Source of the DNA: Setophaga petechia
Lineage: Eukaryota; Chordata; Aves; Passeriformes; Parulidae
Assembly (NCBI GenBank): GCA_024362935.1
Contig: JANCRA010000009.1
Span: 13,782,001-13,846,000, forward strand
Length of the DNA: 64,000 nucleotides
Reading direction: 5' to 3'
Each line of letters begins with the position of its first letter. The first letter of the stretch is position 1. The notes beneath the pieces were generated by a model. It did not search any database, was not told where the DNA came from, and saw only the letters and a list, made by a program, of their open reading frames with translations. Made by a program: the position numbers and the translations under genes. This document shows positions 1 through 12,700 of this stretch, one piece after another.

Positions 1-3000
1 ACTCTCATGCATATCCAAGTGTGCTCCTGTCCCAGAAATGCATGGAAAAATATTAGCCCACCTTAGTCAGCGTGGAAGCAAGAGGAATAACTTCCCCCAG
101 ATGACAAAGGAAGCAATCAGCAATCTCATCCTGCTCCTACCACGAAGACCAGTGCAGGAATGGAGGTCAGAGCTGCTCCTTGCTTGGGAGAGAGGGCCTT
201 GAGAAGAAGATGGGAATATAACTCCTACCCTTCACTTGTTGTACCTAAATCACTCCCTCAGGGATGTTTCTCTGCCCACCCTTGTTAAAGACCCTGATCC
301 CTTGATCCTTCTCTTTTTTTTTTTTTCTTGCTAGTAAGACAGAGTACTCTGTCTTCACACATACACACTCACTCATCCTGACTCTTTCATCTTTAATTCA
401 TAAAAATTTTTTTTCTGACAGAGAAGATTTATTCAAACAAGAATCACTTGAGTACTAGCTGATAGTCTTTGTACAAGCCACCAGACTAGAGTCTCGCAAC
501 AATCCCTACATGCTAGCATTAGCTTAACCTAAATGATGCTTCCTCAGAAAGCCCAGAGTGCCTTCACCTTTTATATTACACACTAAAGACCATATGGAAA
601 CTCATTTAAAAAGAATGAAGTGCACTGACCCCCTGTCTTATTGCAATGCTTCCAAAGATCATCAAAAGCCAGTACAAAGCTATCCTGACAGATATATGGA
701 GCATGGTGTATTCTTTCATTGTTACCAACTGAAAGCAATTTTTATCAATTACACACACACCAAGCACAGATTACACACTGGCTACAAGTTATTGCTGTCC
801 CTATAGTTATTGTCAGTATTCTGCTGTGCTGAAGCTGACAACAATTTTGAACAGAAATAAACATTTCATTAAAGCAGTGATGGATAACAACTGCAGTTAG
901 TCCATACAAGCAATTAAATTAATTGAGCCTGCATTCTGTAGAGCTGCCCATTCATGTATTTTATTTAAATTTTACTTCTTTCCATTTGAAAGAAGTAGGC
1001 AGAGTCCTGACTGTACAGCAACTGCAATGTGTGTTAGAACAGCACAAAGCGGTGAACAGTTTGCAGTGTGATAGTTAATAAATGGAGTGTGGGCTGAGGA
1101 AAACACGGATGAGCATAAACATCAACAAGAATCAACTTTAATGGACATTCTTGAGGACCACAAGAAGGTACCATGAAGCCCCCATGATACATTTTTGTAA
1201 AATAACATCTTTTAAAATACCAGGTTAGCTTCATGGAATGTTCAATAGTTATTTACTTCAAAAGAAAACAGAAGATGCTCTCTAACATGTGTAACATTTT
1301 ACTGATGTGAGAGAGGGGGAAAGAGAGAACAGGAACAGGTTTGAGAATGACTTGGATCATGTACTGGAAATTTTAGAGTATTTTGGATTCTCCGCTTGGA
1401 GCAGCTGTTAAAGTATTTGCCCAAGGCTGAATTAATTTAATGGCACGGGAGTTCAAAACAATGTCAAATTATGTATTCTAAACAACACTGAGTATTTAGG
1501 CATCACCAAATAGTATATAAGTTTGATTTATCTTTTTCTAGTATAGTAAGGATTTAGCATTGAGCCCAGAACTCATCTTTTGCCTCCTCAGTTTAAAATG
1601 TTTCATATTTCCTAATCCAACGTGGAGAGCTGGGAGACAAAAATAAATGGAGCGCACTACTTGCTGCTCTATTTTTGATAGCTTGCTGATTTTCCTGAAC
1701 ACTACCGCTTACAGCATGTGAAAGATTTCCCAAGGATAGAAATATTCAAAGTACAAGTAGGCCCTTTTCCCTTTGTTGTCAGGAAACTGGCTTCTAGTAA
1801 TCTCAGAGGTAAGAAGGAAAGAGAAGCATGCACCCCAACATGCGGTACAGGAAAACCAAAGCGCATTATGCCAAGTAAATGGTGCACGCCCCTTGAGTAA
1901 TTAAACACATGCAGGAAAACATCTGGACTACTAAAAAAAGGAGTCAAGGGAGTGACTGCTGGGGAACCCAACAAAGGAAAGAGAGATATTTGTGCCTAGG
2001 TTTCCCTCAAAATTAAGAAATGCCATACTGCCAGCAAGTGCAGTGACAGTGGCAGTGACAGCTCCCCAGAGCAGACCTGCGCCTGAGAACAAAAGCTGTA
2101 ACACTAAGCATGAAAGTGCCTTGATGGAGGAGAGCTCATTTCAATAATACTCCAGTTAAGTCCCCACAGTCTACCTCCAGGCTCCTGTGGATGGATTAAT
2201 GTCTGCAGCTGGGGGATGTGGCTGATATGCATGTCCGAGACAGATAGGATCTAACAGTGGAGCTGGTGTGATGATTATCAGCCAGCTTGAGCATATCAAT
2301 CTGCCTGACAGCCACACGCCCTATGGCAGTACTCAGGAACCACAAGCAAGATATATGACCTGCTTAAAAGAAAATCCCAGTGTCCTTGACCTGCAATGGG
2401 AAGTGAAAGTAAAAATAGACATGATCTGATCTTCAAAGATTTACTCTGCAAGTGAGGGAAGGACAAATTCAGCTCCAGGTGAGACACCAGTACATAGGTA
2501 CAGCAAAGCAGGAGTGTCTCTGTGAGCTGGGTATGCTACCAGCACCTCATCAGCAACCTAGAAAACACAGGTGGAGGAGCATAGTGGATTAATCTCAAGG
2601 AGACACCAACACAAGATCAGCTGAGGATGTTTCTGTGCTATCTTTGAACTGCAGTCTGTGCCAATCTATTTTAACTGGCCACAGGAGACATTTTCTGATG
2701 ACAGTGCATCCTGGTATTTTCTATATCAGAATTTACTTTTGCTCTGATCTTTTGAGTGCTGTTGTCTTACATCAGGACTTGAGGGAGATATATGTGGAGA
2801 TGGAGCTCCCACAAAGATTGGCAGATGCTGCCCTGAGCTGTCACATAGAAAGGCCAGTCTGCATAAATCTGAACTGAATTACTTTCCTGACTATGTGAGG
2901 GACATCCCAGAATTTCTGGGAGGATAAGATCTCTTCTTTTTCAAAGAAAAAGATGAGGAAGAGCTCCAGGAATAATACAGATATAGAAGGCAGTGGTGCT

Positions 3001-3108
3001 TTCCTAAAGGTCTTATAAAGATAGTTTTAGGAATTGTCTTTAAAGAGTAAAATAAGAGTACCAAGGACCAAACTCAAGCACTGGGTTCTTGATTGTCCTT
3101 AATGATCA

Positions 3109-3190
3109 GTTCAACTTACTAACTATGCATTTAGTTCAATTTACTAACTATGCAATTTACTAACTTTGCTTTTTTACTAACTATGCATTG
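3109..3190 (+). repeat. Short degenerate tandem repeat, about four copies of 'tttactaactatgca'
   Basis: Copies read 'cttactaactatgca', 'tttactaactatgca', 'tttactaactttgc' and 'tttactaactatgca', separated by a few bases. This is a local slippage or duplication product inside the intron, with no coding content. Confidence 0.85.
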
Positions 3191-3822
3191 TTCCAACGAC
3201 TTGTCTCCAACACAGTTCTGCTACAGAGGGAGCTGGTCCCCAGTAACACATTGCCAGTTCACACTGCTTGACTTCTGAGACAGGAATCAGAATCCTGCCT
3301 CCATTTAACTCAAAATTGTGTCAAATTCCCAGACCTCTGACACTCATTAGATCTCCAGACAGAGATGCCAATTGCCCAGAGAGCAAACACTGGGGCCTTG
3401 GCCACAAGAATCACCTGTGAACAGCTCATGACTATTTAAAAGTTAGTGGTAAGCTATGGTCTACATGGGCTGAGTCCATGAAAAGATTTGCTTTTAAGAT
3501 GAAGTAAGTGTTGTTTTAGTATGTTTAAATGCTACATCATCCCCTCAATCATTGTAGTATATTATCAGCATTCTCTTCCTCCACTGAAAAAAACACATGG
3601 ACTGTCACTTTGAATTGTAAATTCTCCCGAGTAAAGGGAAAGAAATGCATTACATACACTCTGATAGATAACCCAGTTATGCTAGTCCTTCTCAGTTACA
3701 GAGCAATTTTAAAGAATTGCTAAGACAAAGTAAGAACGATGTATCTGTCAGTGACATTCTGAGTTAAATCAGGAAGGACCTGGAGAATGATAAAGACTGA
3801 ATAAACATTTAAAGCTTTCAGG

Positions 3823-3843
3823 TTTTTTTTTTTTTTTTTTTTT
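3823..3843 (+). repeat. T21 homopolymer
   Basis: Twenty-one consecutive T. On the minus strand this is an A run. It could be a retroposon tail remnant, but no matching element body is recognisable next to it. Confidence 0.9.
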
Positions 3844-4785
3844 GCTTTACCTTAAAAGTTCACAACCACAAAGTCTCAGTAGGGAGCTAGATGGAAATTT
3901 ACCTAACTCTGATTTTATACAGGAATACCTACTACTTAACATACTCGTTTGCACAGAAAATAAAAGGTGAAGAAGCAAAACACACAGTAGGGGAAAAGTG
4001 ACAAGACAGATGCCTAAAGTAATTAATAGAAAATCTCTGCAAGTATGAGTGCATAGCTGCCTAATGTCACCTCATGTATTGTCTCTGAAAGGAAAGAGAT
4101 GTTTCAATACAATCCCTGCAGGTTTCTGCTGGAATTTGCATTTTTTTTGTAAATATAAATATCCTGGACCAATAGTGTCAGCTGTGTCAGGAGATGAAAA
4201 ATGGTCATTGCAGACACTTCATTTTTCACTATCAAGACATTACCAGTCAATGCAATCAGTGAAGCTCTGTTTCTTTGATCTCACTTTGAGCTACATAGCT
4301 CCAATGCTCAGGTCTTTACACAGAAACTGGAGTTCAAGATGGAAAACAGTGTGTTTTGGATAGTGTTTTGTCTCTACCACAGCAGAAAGATCAGGCAGAT
4401 GTGAGGGGTTTTTATCCCAGAAGGAGCAAAGCAATTATTCACAGTCAGAAGCTACTGTAAGCAGTGAGAACATCCTCCCTGGATAATACTGTGAGAAAAG
4501 TGAAGAATCCTTCCTCTTCTTTCTGCCCAGTGACAGCTCAAGACCTTTTTGCCAGAATACTCGTCTTTTCTAATTGAAAAGCATTCTCAACAGAGTAAAT
4601 ATATACCACTGATTTCACTCTATAGATGAGAAATGGGAGCACAGAAATTTTAATTTTACCTCCCTAACAAAATGATCCACCAGGTGTTTCTGCCTTATCA
4701 CAGGAAATGTCATCAAGTAATAAAGAGCCCTCTGTACCAGCAATAATTATTTGATTGCTAGTCAGATGCAAAGGCCAAGGTCACT

Positions 4786-5114
4786 TGGTCTGTTCAGCCT
4801 GGAGGAGACTGAGTGGAGACCCCATTGCAGTCCAAAACTTCCTTGTGAGGAGAAGAGGAGGGGCAGGCACAGATCTCTTCTCTGTGGTGACCACTGACAG
4901 GAGCCAAGGGAATGGTACCTCTATCAGAGGAGGTTTACATTGAATATTCAAAAAAGGTTCTTCACCCAGAGGGTGGCTGGGCACTGGCACAGGCTCCCCA
5001 GGGAAGTGGTCACAGCACCAGCCTGACAGAGCTCAAGAAGTGCTGGATAATGCTCTCAGGAGCTGGATGTTGATGACCCTTGGTCCCTTCCAACTCAGAA
5101 TATCCTATGACTCC
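4786..5114 (+). mobile_element. CR1 LINE, 3' end fragment
   Basis: The sequence follows the 3' end of avian CR1 elements: 'ttcagcctggaggagactgag' near its start, then 'ttcttcacccagagggtggct', 'aggctccccagggaagtggtc', 'agcctgacagagctcaagaag' and a terminal 'cccttccaactcagaatatcctatgactcc'. This wording is typical of CR1 subfamilies common in Neoaves. It is 5'-truncated as usual and lies antisense to MTUS2. The small open frames inside it are not genes. Confidence 0.9.
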
Positions 5115-6234
5115 ATCAAGTTTAAAATCAGCTAATACTGATGTTGGCAATACAAAAGGAAAAACACTGACGGGTTGAACTGCAAACATAGTATTTGTCC
5201 TACCAGCACTTTGCCACCAGATTACACCATTTACTATGACAGAGTTGCACAAAATTCAATGCTTAATCATGCATCAATATGGGCCTTTGAGATTTGGAAG
5301 CAGTAATAATAATAATAGATGCTAATTAGCTGCACTCAGCAACTCTTTTACATAAGTTTCTACACAAGTTTCAAGACTCAGTTACAGGCTCGCTTCATAC
5401 CAACATGAAATTTATTAAGAGCACTCATCCATATGCCTGTAGGCTCATTTTACTAACTAAGGCTTCCTATTGTCACTGTCTTATCTTTGGAATTTATGGC
5501 TGTATATATAACAAAATACAAGAAATTAAATTACTAAATTTGTTGTAACTGGAAGAAGAGATAAAAATATCTGTTCACAGCTGTTCTCAAATAGCAGACA
5601 TAAGAACGATTCCTGGTTTCAGTTAGCATCCATTAATTACTGACTCTGGAAATTAATAGGAGGCCATACACAGTGGAAACATTTTTCAAACCCCAGCAAT
5701 ATTTCATAAAGATTCTTCTTGCAGTGCTTCAATGCTAAAAAATGCTTTGAGTTGTCTGACAAAAAACTGGAAATCATTGTCCAGAGCTCTTACAAAGGAG
5801 CAAATGGTGAGAGGTTACATTCAGTCATGGATTCATCCTTAGAAGAGGAGGTAGAAAGCTTCAGTGAGGCCAATTAAAAAATGTTCTGAGCCACAGACTC
5901 TGACCACTTCCTTCATATACAGTTATGTGGCTGTACATATGTGATTCTTGGATTTTTTATCTTCTCTGACTTCCATCTTTATTTTTTGTTCTATAATGTT
6001 GCTTACATTCCTCAGGGAAGTTACATACATTTTTCTACTGTCTTGACGCTATGCTTTTTTCTTTTTTTTCATACTTGTGGACAATAATTAGTGTCCTCCT
6101 GTCCTTTTTACTGTTTTCACATCATCCACCTGCAAACATTTATTTTAATCCACTGATATACCGCAAATTCATCCCTGCAGCTCTAATATTCTTCTGTTCG
6201 TTCCTCTGGATTTACATCTGGTGAGGATTCTATG

Positions 6235-6560
6235 AAAAAAGGTCTGGAGGAATCCTGTCCTCCTCCTCTTGGAGCTGTCTTCATGATGAGGTTCTTGCCC
6301 TGGGCCCCCACCTGAGTTATCTCACAATGGCATCACAGGCACGTCCATCCCTGACCATGGGCCAGCTGGTACAGAGCAGAACTCTGCCCAACAGGTAACC
6401 TGGGGTTTGACCACACCTGCCTCATCCCTGTGGGCTTGCCTGAAGATCACTGAGCTGGGCCTGTCCCTGGTCATGGTGTCCAAACCTGATCCTGAACCTG
6501 ACTCACTGATCTGTGTCCCTGCCTTAAGTGCAGACTGGCCTTATCCCAACAGACAGAGCT
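6235..6560. other. GC-richer block of unknown origin
   Basis: A segment clearly richer in G and C than its flanks, with phrases such as 'gatcactgagctgggcctgtccctgg' and 'cctgatcctgaacctgactcac'. It carries no long open frame and no splice-bounded exon that I can recognise. It may be an old LTR or other retroelement fragment, but I cannot name the family. Confidence 0.25.
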
Positions 6561-9500
6561 TTTCTAGCTACATACACTGCAAAATAATGAGGGATGGTTG
6601 GAAATATAGATAAGCACTATATTTCAGAATTTTATGAAGTTCTGCTTAATATTTTGACCTATATCTAGATTAAGTAGTTTTAAGCAAACTACTGGCATTG
6701 TTCCTGCATATCTGTGAGCTGCTCAACTTTTTCAGCCCTGAAATTAAGCTAATGGTTATAGCACTCCTGTGGTTTCCTACAAGCACCACAGGAAGTCCAA
6801 AAGATCTATAAAATTTTTTTTTAAATTAATCCCTTCAGGGAAAGAATATAAATTAAAATAATTGCAGTGACACGGCAGCCTTTCGAAAACAATGCATTAA
6901 TTATTAATCCCCTGAGATACGACATGCAGAGTTCTTTAATGGGTGCAAACTATATGTAGGAGGAGATGGGTGAAAAGGATCCAGCTTGGACTTAATTTTG
7001 TTTCTCTGTTTCTTTTTTGCTCATCTTGAGCTATTGGGCATCTTGCAAAGAACAATCTTTGATTGCTTGGCAGGTTGGAAAACTTTTCATCTTCTGGTCT
7101 TTAAAAGCAATAGCCCAGACATTAGAGCTTTAGCAACTTTGACCTGCTCCATCTTTATGAGGACAGATGTATGCAGGTCAAAATCCCCTAGCTAGACCAT
7201 TATGAGTACAAACTACAGCATGTTTCCTTCCCATAATACAAAAGTCACTCCCTTTGGTTCCAACAGTGGATGTAATACAACTTATCTACATAAATTGTTC
7301 ACATTAAGGTTACATCGTTTCTAATGCTTTCCCACCATGACAACTAGCAGGAAATAAAACCTTTTCTAGTTTTCCTTCAACAGCTAACGTCAGGAAGGAA
7401 AGGATTCTTTTTGCTATACCTTGCTTTATTGAGAATTTATCTACAATCACTTTTGAAGAGAATCCGTTTATATTCTCACATTAATGTTTGTAGATGAACA
7501 TAAAGAGTACCAGGTGATTCTCATAACAATAATGCTGATTTATACTTGAGAGCATACAAGATACAGAATAAGAAGATAGTGTTCTACAATATCAGGAATA
7601 ATTAAAACTGTAATAATAGAACAACTCCTCCAAGTGAATGCACAAAGAAGGCATGGATGGGCAATGAGTTATCCAGACAGCACAAGAAAAATTAGTGGAA
7701 AATACCTTACAGAATTTCCTTACTTCTTAATTTCCTTACTCCTTACTTCTATTCATCAATAGAAAAAAAATTTAAGACAGGAAGGTAATTAGATGCTTGT
7801 CTCACAAGACATTAAGGAAATTGAAGTAATCCTTGCCTTCATATTATTAAAGATGATCTTGTTGACATGCAAAATAACTTCTCTAAGATTTATAACTTCC
7901 AAGCATAAAGACCTCAGGGATATGTGTTTGTTCCTCTCTTTTGTACACATATATGTACCACAGGGGCCTCTGCTTGTCAGATTAGTGTGGTGTGCTGAGA
8001 GATGAAACTGCAGGGAGAGCTCTATGCCTGGAGGATGGAAGGCACATTGCTCCAACTTCCCCTTCCACAGCACTTATCAAATGTGCCTGGTCCCATCTTC
8101 TTGCTGCACAAGGTCCTCACCTGCCTGACTTCCAAAAAACAGGGGCTTATTTTTGGGGCACAACTGGTAGGAAAGTGTGTTGTGCTGGACTTGTCCGGTA
8201 AGGCTGATGGGCCTAATTCTTTCCTTTGCAATTTCTCTACTCCTAATGATAAATAAATACCACTCAGTTCTAAAAAAAAGTTTCTCTGAGTGTAGCTTCC
8301 AAGCAAAAGCATACAGATTATAGAATCATAATGAATAAAAAATCAATACAGTAATGCTGAGGACTGACAAGAATCAACATGCCAGGAAGAAGGACAATCC
8401 AAAAATGAAACCAAATAAATCACCAGATGCCCCAGAAGGACCAAGGATTAGGTACTAATAGTGCATGTGGCAAAGACAATGATGAAGCGCCAGGAGGGCA
8501 GAAGCCCAACAGACCTGAAGAATTCATCAGCTTTCAGATCTTCCTTAAGCAAACAGACTGAAACATTGTTGTTCCTCAGCACACACTGTAAACCCACGGG
8601 ACAATGTTATGCTTCTATTGTTTCGATTTTCCAGTATGCTGGAAGAGTTATTGGGAAGCTTTTTTCCGTAATAGTTGCTTGGAAGCTGTGAGATGCTCTG
8701 CTGGGAGCTGCTGAGTAGGAAGCAACACTAGAGTTCCTCTTAGATAACAGCTGAGCAATTAAAAAACAAGATGTGCCTCAGTCTTGGGATCAGAAATCCT
8801 AACATAAAGCAGTACTTTCAAAACCCATCTTTTTCAAGTTCTGTGAATATCATCATGGACGTCTCCACAGGTGTCCCATTCATTTTTCAAGAGCTTGATC
8901 TTACTGGCATTACAAGCATGGCTTGGTAAGTGTTTAAATTGGTTTATTCACTTACTGTGATTTCTAAGACACATTCAGTTCCTGGCGTGGGAACAGGTAG
9001 AAATGCTGCCGACTTAATTTCAACAAATACTGACAGCACTGATGAACCATTTCAAATGATGCCATGATCAGTTCATAATCATTATCATAATCAGTTAGTC
9101 AACTTGAACTTGCTCCAGTCAGAAGTGAAAAATTATTTTTAATCTTATAAGATTTTTAAAAGAGCAATGTCAAACCTTGTTGCAATCTACCCCACAAAAC
9201 ACTGCACAGAAAAGGCTAGCAGAGCAAGACTAACTCAAAACAATTTCATAGCTTTTTTCCTTAAGAAGTCTGAGGCCAATCACATTCAAATGTTACAAAC
9301 AAGCATTGATCAATAAACACAAACCTCTCCTTTATTGGCCATTGCAGACAGGATATTACAGGTACACACTAGGGCTGTCTTACCTTCACACGTGCACAAT
9401 GTTTAGTCTACAAGCAGAGCAGATAGCAATATTTCAGATGGTGATTATTTTTTGCATGACTGTTAAGAAGTTATTTGCCATTGCATTTAAATGGCAGCTA

Positions 9501-9655
9501 CTTGAACCACTGTGAGCATGAATGGTGATGAAGTGCCATGTTTCTGAGCCTGCATGGAATCATTTGTGGCTAAATCTCAAAAACTGAGGTAACTTCCTCA
9601 GAGATGAACACTGAGATGAAAAAATAATTGTATTATGGTGCTCACTTGCACAGGT

Positions 9656-9712
9656 AACAACAACAACAAAAGAAAAGAAGAAAAAATCCAAACCAAACAA
9701 ACAAAAAAAAAA
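9656..9712 (+). repeat. A-rich (CAA)n/(CAAA)n low-complexity tract
   Basis: Begins 'aacaacaacaacaaaagaaaag' and ends with a 10-A run. Simple low-complexity DNA. Confidence 0.85.
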
Positions 9713-12700
9713 GGCCTAACAAAGTATAACCATTTAAAATATTGGTTCTCCTATGGCTTTTGACTGATGGCTGGTAGGCTGTGCTTTCTCAAAATTAATC
9801 TTTATGAAGTTGTGAAATTTTACAAGATTGCCAGGGACAGGATGCTTTCTTCTGGTTAAACATTTCCCTCACAAACAACTTAGACCCTTGTAGGAGGGTG
9901 ATTCAATTCACTAGCCATTTATTTCTGACAGTTAAGATGCACAGAACTAAGAAAATAGAGAAACTTATCCTAATGTGGCCTTTTGAACTCTCTCAAGTCT
10001 GGACCTGAAGATTTCTTTCTGCTGTGGAACAGCTGGTGCACCACTGCTCTGACAACTCCACCTTTAGAAGGCTAAGATTATTTTCTCTTCCATTTTGCAC
10101 ATCCATGTTCTGCCTTTGATAACTTCCATGAGACAAATGCATGGAAGCATTGCATACAAATGCAACCAGCAGCACAACAGGTCACACCAACAGCTCTGAA
10201 AGCCAGAACAGGACAAACCCATCTGTATTAATCTGCCTTTTGTGCAACTGGCAATTAGCCCATCCATGTTTCTGTACCTCTTCCACTTACAAAGATGTCT
10301 ATTCTCTATCACTATAGAAGGAGAGAAATAATTTGACTTTCTATTTCTAAAGTACTTGTACATCATCTAAAATAACAACATATGTGGAAGGAAAATCCTA
10401 TGTAGCCATTGTTGGGTATCCTCAGACAGTTTTGGCCCAGTTTCATTTTATAGCACATTAGCTAAACTTACACTCTTCTAATACTCATTAATCACAATGC
10501 AAAAAAACCAGCTAAATGTGTGGTAAGCAACAAACTACAGATAATACAATTACTCTTTGAAAAGAGCAAAGACACAAAGAGATCATTGTAAATGAGAGTA
10601 TCTGGGACTTGTACTAGCTGAATATGCAGCATTGCATGGATATGCCCCATTCATTTAGAGAAGGAAATGGTGAGGGCCATCAATACTGGTTTTTGTCTTT
10701 TTTAGTATTTCTATTGCAGGGTATAAACAGGAATCTATTCTTTGTTTTGCAATACACCTTTTCTCACTCTAGACTGTAAAATACAATGTTGTCATCGTTG
10801 TCATCTGAACATAAAAAAGACCCCTGAAGACACAAATAACTCAGATGGTTAAAGATACACAGAAAAAAGCAAAATTTCTGTCAAAATACATTATCTGCAA
10901 TAAAGCTGGCAAAGCCCTATGAGGGCACAAAATTACTAGGCCATACATTTGCTTAGTTTTACTGAAGTCTTTTGGGTAAGTCTCCCATGGGAGAACACTA
11001 ATGGAAGTTTGCAATTGTATGTGGAAATGCAAGAGTTTTGAAAAAGAAATAAGAAGTGATAAGGAAGAGTAAATAGTTTTCTCGCCAAGATGAAGTTATA
11101 GGTGCTCTCAGAATCTCTGCAACTCAACAACTTTTTTTAATATTCTTGAGAAGGAAGCAGTATTCAAGGTGGTGAATCTGCTGAGGAAACAGAATTATTT
11201 AAGTTACACAAAATGACTGGAGAGGAATTCCAGGAGGATCTAATCAAAGTGGATGATTGGGTAACACAACTGTAGATAAATTTTAATGAAGGTAGGCACA
11301 AGGCAATGCTTAGTAAGTAAAACTGTTCACTTCAACTTTATATTTACTGATTAGCCAGCATATCTGGGGGAAATATGCTAGCAATGATGATAATATTGTC
11401 TGCCTTCTTCTCAGTGTGATAAGAAAAGGTCATTGAGAAAAAGGGTTTTCTGTGTGAGTTTTGTTTATTTTTTCTCTCCTCTCAGTCTCTGCTGTCAGTT
11501 TGCTCTGCGTTTTGGATACATGCGAAACAATGGCTCACTTTTCAGAAGGAAAGTAGGGAAGGGTAAAACTTCTGAGACTGTAAAAAGTTTAAGAGATTCC
11601 CCTTGTTTTTTATTCCCAGCTTTCTAAAACATATGAAAAGAACAATATCTTGAAGAATAGAGAATTAGTTGGTAGCAATTAGGTGATTCCAACTGCAAGT
11701 GAAAGGGAAAAATTACTATCAGCACTGGAGTTAAGCAGTCTGGTGCCTCATGTCTTCTGGCTGGACCCTCTGGTGTCTAAGAGGAAGAGTGTTTTTAATG
11801 AAGGTTTCTGCAGATTAGGACACTTCCCTGCCATTCTACTGTGAGGATCTCCTGCTATTAAAGATGATGAGCTCATTTAGCCTCAGTAGGAGCATCAGTA
11901 AGATCTTACCTCTTATTTGTAGCTGTTTATGATAAAATTTTTGTCTCTGATGAGTTTGGTTGGATCTGCCAGCAGTAATACTACTGTTTTTGGAAACAAG
12001 ACACATGGACAAGATGAGACTGCTTGGTCAGAGCTGCCCCCTCCGGGACCTGAGCAATGCAGGTTCCTCAAGACTGGTCCAGAATATGTTACCCACCAAA
12101 ACACTGGCCAGACTCATTGGCAAGCAAGGGCCCCTTTATTTGGGGAAATTGGTCAGCCGTGTCTTCCTGTTGTTGCTTTTAGTGCCAAGACTGATTTACC
12201 CGAACAGCAATAGCTAACAATGTAACCATTGCTGAGGCCAGACATGGGCAGCAGTAAACCAGGGAATGCATGATTGCCATGGAGTAGGTAGTCCCACAGA
12301 CAGTCCTGCAGGCAGAGGTAATAGATTCCACAAAACTTAATGGAGCTTATCCTGCTTTCCCTCTCCAAACCTGACAATTTAGTCCCTGGTATAAATTGGT
12401 TTCAGCTGTACTGAGCACATGCTCCTTACTCAGCTGAATGCACCGCAGTCCATGTATGACAGAGAAATCTCCACTTGAGGAAATTGGAAGTGGCCTTTGG
12501 ATGTGCATCATGAACTGTGCCACAGGCAAAGCAGCAAGAGCTGTGCCCTGCAGAGGACAGCAGCTGCAGTGAGTGACAGCACCTCTAAGCTTTGTGGGAA
12601 GAGCAGGGCATGAGGTAAGGCCATCACGTACTCTATGGAGAAGTGGAAGAAAGCTGCCCCCTGGGAACATCCCCAAAACCCACTATCATCATCCTAAAGA

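Noticed and set aside
4755..4990. Small open frames on both strands
   Set aside because: They lie in the non-coding 3' part of a CR1 element.
8318..8335. 'tatagaatcataatgaat' as an inverted CR1 end
   Set aside because: There is no CR1 body beside it.
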